DNA of 5,626 nucleotides. It comes from Chloroflexota bacterium. Its GTDB lineage: Bacteria > Chloroflexota > Anaerolineae > Aggregatilineales > UBA2796. The translations under genes and the position numbers were made by a program. This document shows, piece by piece, positions 1 to 3,901 of the stretch (its first letter is position 1; the number at the start of each line of letters is the position of its first letter). The stretch is taken from assembly GCA_017743585.1 (NCBI GenBank), contig JAGHYP010000183.1:1-5626 (forward strand). Reading direction: 5' to 3'. The notes below the pieces were generated by a model that did not search any database, had not been told where the DNA came from, and saw only the letters and a program-made list of their open reading frames with translations.

Positions 1-374
1 GCTACCAGACTCTGGTCGGCGAGCGCGGCGTGACGCTCAGCGGCGGTCAGCGGCAACGGATTGCCTTGGCGCGCGCCTTTCTGAGCAACCCGCGCATTCT
101 GATCCTAGACGACTCAACTAGCGCCATTGATAGCGCCACTGAAGATGAAATTCAAAAGGCGATTCGGCAGGTGCAGCAGGGCAGGACGACGATCTTGATC
201 ACGCACCGCCTCTCGCAGATTCGCTGGGCGGACATGATCCTTGTGCTGGATGGGGGCACTTTAGTAGCGAGCGGCACGCACGATGAGCTATTGCGCTGCT
301 CGCCGCACTATCGGCGCATCTTCGCCCGTTACGATATGGCATTGCCGCCGCTTGAGGCCGCTGCAGCCGATTGA
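1..374 (+). CDS. ABC exporter half-transporter, C-terminal part of the nucleotide-binding domain (5' end outside window)
   Basis: Partial gene: the reading frame is open from base 3 and ends at TGA 372-374, leaving 123 codons of the ATP-binding domain. The visible protein starts YQTLVGERGVTLSGGQRQR, which is the stretch leading into the ABC signature LSGGQ (bases 36-50). Walker B follows at about 96-113, reading ILILDDSTSAID. The residue after the Walker B aspartate is Asp (111-113), where an active ABC ATPase has the catalytic Glu. The H-loop histidine is present (ITHRLS, His at 204-206). A GTG codon at 30 lies inside the domain and is not a start. The membrane domain, Walker A and Q-loop lie before the window. 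The Asp substitution is the known mark of the degenerate-site subunit in heterodimeric exporters of the TM287/288, BmrCD and LmrCD type. The partner is probably the next gene, 18 bases downstream. The substrate cannot be told; drugs or lipids are typical of the family. Confidence 0.93.
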   Translation, partial: YQTLVGERGVTLSGGQRQRIALARAFLSNPRILILDDSTSAIDSATEDEIQKAIRQVQQGRTTILITHRLSQIRWADMILVLDGGTLVASGTHDELLRCSPHYRRIFARYDMALPPLEAAAAD

Positions 375-377
375 CCT

Positions 378-383
378 GAAAGG
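378..383 (+). promoter_or_regulatory. Ribosome binding site of the second ABC subunit
   Basis: GAAAGG lies in the 18-base gap after the first ABC gene and ends 9 bases before the ATG at 393. It supports independent initiation at 393, and the absence of room for a promoter supports co-transcription of the two ABC genes. Confidence 0.6.
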
Positions 384-392
384 CACTCAAAC

Positions 393-2219
393 ATGGGCTT
401 CCTATTCGACGGCCTAGACGCCGAGGCATACGACCGCAAGTATGACGACAGGCAACTGTTGCGCCGCATCATTGGTTACTTTCAGCCTGAGGCGGGCCGT
501 ATGCTGCTGGCCGGCATCACCATGCTCTTGGACGCGCTCGCGCGCGCCGTTGTGCCGATTGTCATCTCGCGCGGCGTGGACGAGGTGCAGCTCACGCAAG
601 ATAGCGCGCTGATCGTGACCTATGGGCTGCTGGTGGCAGCGCTTGGCGCCTCGGCGTGGCTGTTCAACTTCATCCGCCGCTCGCTGACCGCAGAGGCAGT
701 CGGCAACGTGGTGCTGAAACTGCGCGAGGACGCCTTCGACGCGGTCATGAAGCGCGACCTGTCTTTTTACGATCAGTTCCCGTCGGGCAAGATCGTCAGC
801 CGCGTCACATCTGATACGCAAGCCTTCTCAACTGTGGTCACGCTGACTGTAGAACTGATCGGGCAGCTGCTCCTAGTCGGCGTCTTGCTGATCTACTTGC
901 TATTTGTAGACCTGGCGTTGGCGCTGGTTGTGATCCTGATGATGCCGTTCATCGTCGGCACATCGCTTGCTTTCCGCAAGGTGGCGCGCTTCACCGTGCA
1001 GCACTCGCGGCGCGTGCGCGCTGAGGTGAGCGCGTTGGTGCAAGAGACCATCTCGGGCATCAGCGTGGCGAAGACTTTTCGGCAGGAACACGCGATTTAT
1101 GCCGATTTTCTCAAGCTGAACCGGCGCTCGTTTTGGATCAATCTGCGCATGGGCTTCGTCTTCGCGGCCATTTTCCCGCTGCTGAGCCTGATCGTCGCCT
1201 TCGCGATGACAGCGGTTGTCTACTTTGGCAGCTTGCGGATGAATGCGGGCGCTCTGAGCGCGGGCGATTGGTATCTATTCGCGCAGGGCGTGGCGCTGAT
1301 CTGGTTTCCGCTGACCAGCATCGCGTCTTTCTGGAGTCAGTTTCAGCTCGGCTTGGCCTCAAGCGAGCGCGTGTTCGCCCTGATCGATTCCGAGCCGAAG
1401 GTGGTGCAGCACGATAATCGTGTCTTGCCTGCGCTGCGCGGCGAGATCGAGTTCGCCAATGTGCAGTTCAGCTATACCGATAAAGAGCGCGTGTTGGATA
1501 ACTTCTCGTTGCACATCCGCGCTGGCGAGACTGTAGCGCTTGTCGGGCATACGGGCGCGGGCAAATCGAGCATCGGCAAGCTGATCGCGCGCTTTTACGA
1601 GTTTCAAGGGGGCAGGATCACAGTGGATGGCGTGGATATCCGCGCGCTCGACCTGAAAGCCTATCGCGCGCAGCTCGGCGTGGTCACGCAGACGCCATTT
1701 CTGTTCAGCGGCACTGTGCGCGAGAACATCCGCTATGGCAAGGCGGGCGCTTCAGACGCCGAAGTGGAGCGCGCTGCATATCAGATCGGCAACGGTGATT
1801 GGCTCAGGAGCCTGAGCAACGGCTTGGACACTGAAGTCGGCGAGCGCGGCGGCAATCTCTCTATGGGACAGCGTCAATTGGTCGCTCTAGCGCGCGTCAT
1901 GCTGCAAAACCCTGCGATTTTCATCCTCGATGAGGCGACGGCGAGCGTCGATCCGCTGACTGAGGCGCTCATCCAAGAGGGTCTAGAGGCGATCATGAAG
2001 AATCGCACTTCAATCGTGATCGCGCATCGGCTCAGCACGGTTCGCCGCGCGGATCGCATCATCGTGCTGAAGAAGGGGCGCATCATCGAGCAAGGCACGC
2101 ACGAGCAGCTCTTGGCGCAAGGCGGACATTACGCTGAGCTTTACAACACGTACTTCCGCCATCAGAGCTTGGAGTACATCGAAGCGCAGCGCAGGGTTGC
2201 CGAGGCGCCTGCCAACTGA
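393..2219 (+). CDS. ABC exporter half-transporter, complete membrane plus nucleotide-binding domains
   Basis: 608 aa, the usual length of a type IV (B-family) ABC exporter half-transporter in the cell membrane. Hydrophobic segments fit six membrane helices at about residues 36-58, 72-95, 151-171, 172-194, 254-278 and 293-312. Two cytoplasmic coupling stretches are visible, SFYDQFPSGKIVSRVTSDT (124-142) and the one around QETISGISVAKTFRQE (217-232). The ATPase domain has A-loop Tyr361, Walker A GHTGAGKS (385-392), Q-loop Gln433, signature LSMGQ (489-493), Walker B ending Asp513 with catalytic Glu514, D-loop SVD (518-520) and H-loop His545. The signature is non-canonical (Met for the first Gly) while the catalytic Glu is intact, the reverse of the upstream gene. 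By family knowledge the two should form a heterodimer: the consensus ATP site would use this protein's Walker motifs with the partner's LSGGQ, and the degenerate site would use this LSMGQ. Export is the likely direction; the substrate is unknown. Start chosen from GAAAGG 9 bases upstream. Confidence 0.95.
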   Translation: MGFLFDGLDAEAYDRKYDDRQLLRRIIGYFQPEAGRMLLAGITMLLDALARAVVPIVISRGVDEVQLTQDSALIVTYGLLVAALGASAWLFNFIRRSLTAEAVGNVVLKLREDAFDAVMKRDLSFYDQFPSGKIVSRVTSDTQAFSTVVTLTVELIGQLLLVGVLLIYLLFVDLALALVVILMMPFIVGTSLAFRKVARFTVQHSRRVRAEVSALVQETISGISVAKTFRQEHAIYADFLKLNRRSFWINLRMGFVFAAIFPLLSLIVAFAMTAVVYFGSLRMNAGALSAGDWYLFAQGVALIWFPLTSIASFWSQFQLGLASSERVFALIDSEPKVVQHDNRVLPALRGEIEFANVQFSYTDKERVLDNFSLHIRAGETVALVGHTGAGKSSIGKLIARFYEFQGGRITVDGVDIRALDLKAYRAQLGVVTQTPFLFSGTVRENIRYGKAGASDAEVERAAYQIGNGDWLRSLSNGLDTEVGERGGNLSMGQRQLVALARVMLQNPAIFILDEATASVDPLTEALIQEGLEAIMKNRTSIVIAHRLSTVRRADRIIVLKKGRIIEQGTHEQLLAQGGHYAELYNTYFRHQSLEYIEAQRRVAEAPAN

Positions 2220-2220
2220 G

Positions 2221-2251
2221 AGCGCGCCATCGGATTTGGCGCAAGCGCGCT
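2221..2251 (+). terminator. Weak hairpin after the ABC gene pair, without a U-tract
   Basis: Directly after the ABC stop codon, AGCGCGC (2221-2227) can pair with GCGCGCT (2245-2251). Alternatively, GCGCCA (2224-2229) can pair with TGGCGC (2237-2242) around a 7-base loop. No run of T follows, so this is not a standard intrinsic terminator. It could stabilise the 3' end of the mRNA, or be chance in GC-rich sequence. Confidence 0.25.
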
Positions 2252-2284
2252 TGAAATTGGTCAGATTGCCCATGAGAGGACTAC

Positions 2285-2313
2285 TTGACAAATTTTTCCA
2301 AGCCGTATATCAT
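2285..2313 (+). promoter_or_regulatory. Sigma70-type promoter upstream of the MgtC-like gene
   Basis: A perfect -35 box TTGACA (2285-2290), a 17-base spacer starting with an A/T-rich AATTTTT, and a -10 box TATCAT (2308-2313, five of six consensus positions). The predicted transcript starts near 2320 and would carry a leader of about 380 bases before the ATG at 2698. Spacing and boxes are close to ideal, but no second line of evidence is available. Confidence 0.6.
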
Positions 2314-2414
2314 GCCGAGCGGCAAAGCGGCGCCTCACAGATTGACATGGATTTCAGAGCGCACGCGCTTTGTGGAAGTGGAAAAGCTCAGGATATGGAC
2401 GGTTATTCTAGTCA

Positions 2415-2429
2415 GCAGCACACAGCTGC
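2415..2429 (+). repeat. Small hairpin in the MgtC leader
   Basis: GCAGC (2415-2419) and GCTGC (2425-2429) form a perfect 5-bp stem around ACACA. It lies within the predicted leader and overlaps the first of two CACAGCTG direct repeats (2421-2428 and 2440-2447). Confidence 0.35.
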
Positions 2430-2450
2430 GCATACTGTTCACAGCTGAGC

Positions 2451-2515
2451 GCTGATCAGTTCATTCTAGTCGCTACCTCGCCTAGCTATGCCTGATCAGC
2501 ACGAAGCTGATCAGG
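2451..2515 (+). promoter_or_regulatory. Triplicated CTGATCAG motif: candidate alternative-pairing switch or operator array
   Basis: The 8-base palindrome CTGATCAG occurs at 2452-2459, 2492-2499 and 2507-2514. In RNA, arm A GCTGATCAG (2451-2459) is identical to arm C (2506-2514), and both are complementary to arm B CTGATCAGC (2492-2500). So A:B and B:C pairing exclude each other. B:C is a tight hairpin with loop ACGAA. A:B would loop out 32 bases. Alternatively, three copies of a palindrome downstream of a promoter could be binding sites for a dimeric regulator. The repeats are seen directly; the regulatory role is inference. Confidence 0.45.
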
Positions 2516-2518
2516 CGT
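2488..2518 (+). repeat. Strong stem-loop in the MgtC leader
   Basis: CCTGATCAGC (2491-2500) and GCTGATCAGG (2506-2515) are perfect complements around ACGAA. The stem extends outward by G-C, a T-G wobble and A-T, giving 13 pairs. What follows (CTTCGATACC) is not a T-run, so it is not a typical intrinsic terminator. A leader-RNA element is the more likely reading. Confidence 0.6.
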
Positions 2519-2540
2519 CTTCGATACCTCGCCTTTTGAA

Positions 2541-2558
2541 CACACACGCCGCTGTGTG
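2541..2558 (+). repeat. Small hairpin in the MgtC leader
   Basis: CACACA (2541-2546) and TGTGTG (2553-2558) form a perfect 6-bp stem around CGCCGC, in series with the neighbouring leader hairpins. Confidence 0.35.
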
Positions 2559-2559
2559 C

Positions 2560-2615
2560 GATACAACTGGTTGAAAGCGCGCTGCGCTGCAACTGCAGAG
2601 CGCTATAACTGTATC
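2560..2615 (+). repeat. Nested inverted repeat in the MgtC leader
   Basis: The outer pair is GATACA (2560-2565) with TGTATC (2610-2615). Inside it, GCGCTGC (2584-2590) can pair with GCA and GCGC (2595-2603, GA bulged) around the loop AACT. Alternatively, AGCGC (2576-2580) can pair with GCGCT (2600-2604) enclosing CTGC/GCAG. The nested symmetry is visible, but the stems are short and need folding or covariation support. Confidence 0.35.
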
Positions 2616-2622
2616 AGGCGTG

Positions 2623-2650
2623 GCGACGCGCGCCACTGTATGGCAGTCGC
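2623..2650 (+). repeat. Two-tier hairpin in the MgtC leader
   Basis: Outer stem GCGAC (2623-2627) with GTCGC (2646-2650), inner stem GCCA (2632-2635) with TGGC (2641-2644), and loop CTGTA. An overlapping alternative pairs ACGCG (2626-2630) with CGCGT (2648-2652). Confidence 0.35.
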
Positions 2651-2652
2651 GT

Positions 2653-2687
2653 GCCTGCTGAGGACGACGGCAGTAGTTTCTGCAGGC
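2653..2687 (+). promoter_or_regulatory. Hairpin abutting the MgtC Shine-Dalgarno sequence
   Basis: GCCTGC (2653-2658) is complementary to GCAGGC (2682-2687), whose last base touches the GAGGTG ribosome binding site at 2688. If formed, the stem would sit against the initiation region and could modulate ribosome access. The stem is only 6 bp with a 23-base loop, so this is tentative. Confidence 0.3.
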
Positions 2688-2693
2688 GAGGTG
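2688..2693 (+). promoter_or_regulatory. Ribosome binding site of the MgtC-like gene
   Basis: GAGGTG, with the GAGG core ending 6 bases before the ATG at 2698. This fixes the start of the MgtC-like protein at 2698, since no other start codon in this frame is as well placed. Confidence 0.65.
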
Positions 2694-2697
2694 ACGC

Positions 2698-3657
2698 ATG
2701 GACTTCGAGGCATTCATCCAGCAAGTTCTTCAAGTGCTTGTGCCGATCATCGAGCAGCTTGGGCAGGCTTTATCGCCTGTGATCGGCACTGTTGATCCTG
2801 TCTTGATCGGGCGGCTGCTCATCGTGCTGATCTTGTGCGGCATGATCGGTCTGGAGCGCTCTGAGCATGAGCGCGCCAGTGGCTTCCGTCCGCACATTCT
2901 GGTCGGCTTGGGCGCGTGCTTGATGACGATGGCAGGCGCTTACGCGCTGCCAAACGCGCCATTGCGCGATCCGATGCGCGTCGCCAGCTATGTGGTCTCA
3001 GGCATCGGTTTCTTGGGCGCAGGCGCGATTCTGCGGCATGGCGCCACAGTGCGCGGTCTGACCACTGCTGCCAGCATCTGGGGATCGGCGGGCATTGGCA
3101 TCACAACAGGCGTCGGTCTTGGCGGCTTGGCAGCTGTGACCACGCTGCTCATCCTGTTCACACTGACCACGCTTGAGCGCCTTGAAGCGCGGCTTGGGCG
3201 CGGCGAAACAGCCAATGACCTCAAGATTCATCTGAGGGACGATAATCGTGCGGTTGGCAAAGCGCTGACCGCGCTGAATCGGCTGGGCGTGCCCGTCAAG
3301 CGCGCCACGATGCTGCCGGGCGCAGGCGAGACGGCTGTTTTGCGCGTGGAATTGAGCCGTCCGCTCAAAGCAACGCAGATGCAGCGCGTCGTTCAGCAGC
3401 TTTTGGTCGTCAAGGCGATCACGCGCGTGGATATTGCAGCGCTTGAAGTGGAAGAGACCGAGTCGCTTCCGCAAACGCTGACTGCGTTGAGCAGTCCGAC
3501 TCAGCCGTCATCTGAGCAGTTGAACTTGAACAACGATCAGCTGCTCCAAGACCTGAACGAGCCTGAGTCGCAGGCGGCAATCGCCACACCTAAAACGCGA
3601 GTTTCCCGCCAGTATCGGCGGTTCCTCTATCGCAGACGAGTGCGAAAGGAGCAGTGA
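2698..3657 (+). CDS. MgtC/SapB-family membrane protein with C-terminal ACT-like domain
   Basis: 319 aa. After an N-terminal hydrophobic or amphipathic extension (about residues 1-35) comes the MgtC membrane domain at about 36-160. It has the family's hallmark blocks: GLERSEHERASGFRPH (51-66), SGIGFLGAGAI (101-111) and GLTTAASIW (120-128), followed by a Gly-rich helix near 130-145. Residues about 170-255 (from NDLKIHLRD to AALEVEE) have the alternating strand/helix pattern of the ACT-like domain that ends many family members. The last 60 residues are a Ser/Gln/Asn-rich linker and an Arg-rich end (RRFLYRRRVRKEQ). In Salmonella, MgtC supports growth at low Mg2+ and in macrophages and is reported to act on the F1Fo ATP synthase rather than carry Mg2+. 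In environmental bacteria the role is poorly known. The next gene is the Mg2+ channel mgtE, which fits a magnesium-related job. Start set by GAGGTG just upstream. Confidence 0.9.
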   Translation: MDFEAFIQQVLQVLVPIIEQLGQALSPVIGTVDPVLIGRLLIVLILCGMIGLERSEHERASGFRPHILVGLGACLMTMAGAYALPNAPLRDPMRVASYVVSGIGFLGAGAILRHGATVRGLTTAASIWGSAGIGITTGVGLGGLAAVTTLLILFTLTTLERLEARLGRGETANDLKIHLRDDNRAVGKALTALNRLGVPVKRATMLPGAGETAVLRVELSRPLKATQMQRVVQQLLVVKAITRVDIAALEVEETESLPQTLTALSSPTQPSSEQLNLNNDQLLQDLNEPESQAAIATPKTRVSRQYRRFLYRRRVRKEQ

Positions 3658-3751
3658 GTCAATCAATGGATGCCGAAAGTAGTAGTCCTAGCTCAGATAC
3701 AACCGATAACAGTCATTGGAATTCGTTCATAAGCTGCCTGAGGCGTACGTC

Positions 3752-3760
3752 TGTTATAAT
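3752..3760 (+). promoter_or_regulatory. Extended -10 promoter of mgtE
   Basis: TGTTATAAT is a perfect extended -10 (TGN plus consensus TATAAT at 3755-3760). No good -35 box is found at 16-18 bases, which is acceptable for extended -10 promoters. The predicted start is near 3767, which falls inside the left arm of the adjacent inverted repeat. It would let mgtE be expressed separately from the MgtC-like gene. Confidence 0.6.
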
Positions 3761-3762
3761 CT

Positions 3763-3825
3763 TGCTGAGCCAATAGCGCTCCGCGCGATGTGCGATAGGT
3801 CGCACGAGCGCACTATGGCTCAGCA
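3763..3825 (+). promoter_or_regulatory. Three-tier stem-loop in the mgtE leader
   Basis: Outer stem TGCTGAGCC (3763-3771) with GGCTCAGCA (3817-3825), 9 perfect pairs. A bulged A follows, then ATAG (3773-3776) with CTAT (3813-3816). After a CA bulge on the right side, CGCTC (3777-3781) pairs with GAGCG (3806-3810). Inside is a separate perfect hairpin GTGCGA (3790-3795), loop TAGG, TCGCAC (3800-3805), stacked directly on the previous helix. In total 24 base pairs are visible. There is no T-run, so it is not an intrinsic terminator. It could be a cis-acting RNA, a 5' stabiliser of the mgtE mRNA, or an operator over the start site. It does not resemble the M-box by eye. Confidence 0.55.
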
Positions 3826-3829
3826 GACA

Positions 3830-3844
3830 GAGCGAAAGGCGCTC
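3830..3844 (+). repeat. Small hairpin in the mgtE leader with a duplicated arm
   Basis: GAGCG (3830-3834) and CGCTC (3840-3844) form a perfect 5-bp stem around AAAGG. It repeats the arm words of the larger structure. GCTCAGCAG at 3841-3849 duplicates the one at 3818-3826, so either copy could pair with TGCTGAGC (3763-3770). Confidence 0.4.
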
Positions 3845-3885
3845 AGCAGCTGCCCTACCATCTGTATGTGACCATCAAACATCGC

Positions 3886-3891
3886 GAGGAG
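3886..3891 (+). promoter_or_regulatory. Ribosome binding site that decides the mgtE start
   Basis: GAGGAG at 3886-3891 leaves only 1 base before the ATG at 3893 but 10 bases before the ATG at 3902. Ribosomes need several bases between the two, so 3902 is the better start and 3893 would add three spurious residues (MCA). Confidence 0.65.
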
Positions 3892-3901
3892 AATGTGTGC
3901 C

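Larger units (their letters stand above)
2405..2534 (+). repeat. Cluster of diverged direct repeats spaced 51-58 bases
   Basis: ATTCTAGTC occurs at 2405-2413 and 2463-2471 (offset 58). GCTGATCAG occurs at 2451-2459 and 2506-2514 (offset 55). TCGCTACCTCGCCT (2470-2483) recurs with one mismatch at 2521-2534 (offset 51). The similar offsets and preserved order suggest an old, decayed tandem duplication of a unit of roughly 50-60 bases, or a set of repeated binding elements. Confidence 0.45.
2220..2697. other. 478-base non-coding region with promoter and repeat-rich leader of the MgtC-like gene
   Basis: No convincing gene lies here. The open frames have no family resemblance, no good ribosome binding site, and overlap the neighbouring genes. 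The region contains, in order: a weak hairpin after the ABC genes; a sigma70-like promoter (2285-2313); a stretch with repeated short words (ATTCTAGTC at 2405 and 2463, CACAGCTG at 2421 and 2440, GCTGATCAG at 2451 and 2506); a strong hairpin (2488-2518); three further possible hairpins (2541-2558, 2560-2615, 2623-2650); and a last one (2653-2687) that ends at the Shine-Dalgarno sequence. The conserved blocks of the M-box magnesium riboswitch, such as the GUGAGGCUCCU-type stretch, were looked for by eye and not found. Confidence 0.7.
3658..3901. other. 244-base gap between the MgtC-like gene and mgtE
   Basis: No terminator with a T-run is seen after the MgtC-like gene, so read-through into mgtE is possible. 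The gap holds an extended -10 promoter element (3752-3760), a large three-tier inverted repeat (3763-3825), a smaller hairpin (3830-3844) and the mgtE ribosome binding site (3886-3891). Its first 90 bases are less GC-rich than the genes and show nothing recognisable beyond a 40-codon open frame judged not to be a gene. Confidence 0.6.

Noticed and set aside
30..32. GTG as start of the first gene
   Set aside because: The protein similarity (LVGERG before the signature motif) continues upstream to base 3, so the GTG is an internal valine codon of a truncated gene.
2342..2347. Second TTGACA, a possible further -35 box
   Set aside because: No A/T-rich -10 box lies 15-19 bases downstream (the sequence there is GC-rich), unlike the TTGACA at 2285.
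2197..2448. 83-codon + strand open frame starting inside the end of the second ABC gene
   Set aside because: It overlaps the ABC gene, has no ribosome binding site at its start, and the protein resembles no family. It crosses the promoter region. Only its last part is considered, as a speculative leader peptide.
2488..2518. Strong hairpin considered as an intrinsic terminator
   Set aside because: It is followed by CTTCGATACC rather than a run of T, so intrinsic termination is unlikely.
2320..2697. M-box (ykoK) magnesium riboswitch
   Set aside because: Expected for a magnesium gene, but the conserved M-box sequence blocks could not be found by eye here or in 3767-3892. A cmscan would settle it.
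2511..2717. 68-codon minus-strand open frame in the MgtC leader
   Set aside because: It lies opposite the leader repeats and has no ribosome binding site or recognisable family features. It is explained by chance in GC-rich DNA.
3654..3776. 40-codon frame starting at a GTG that overlaps the MgtC stop codon (GTGA), near AAAGGAG
   Set aside because: The overlap suggests translational coupling, but the spacer is only 2 bases. The AAGGAG is simply the Lys-Glu codons of the MgtC end. Codon use (ATA, AGG, ACA, AGT) differs from the neighbours, and the frame runs through the mgtE promoter.
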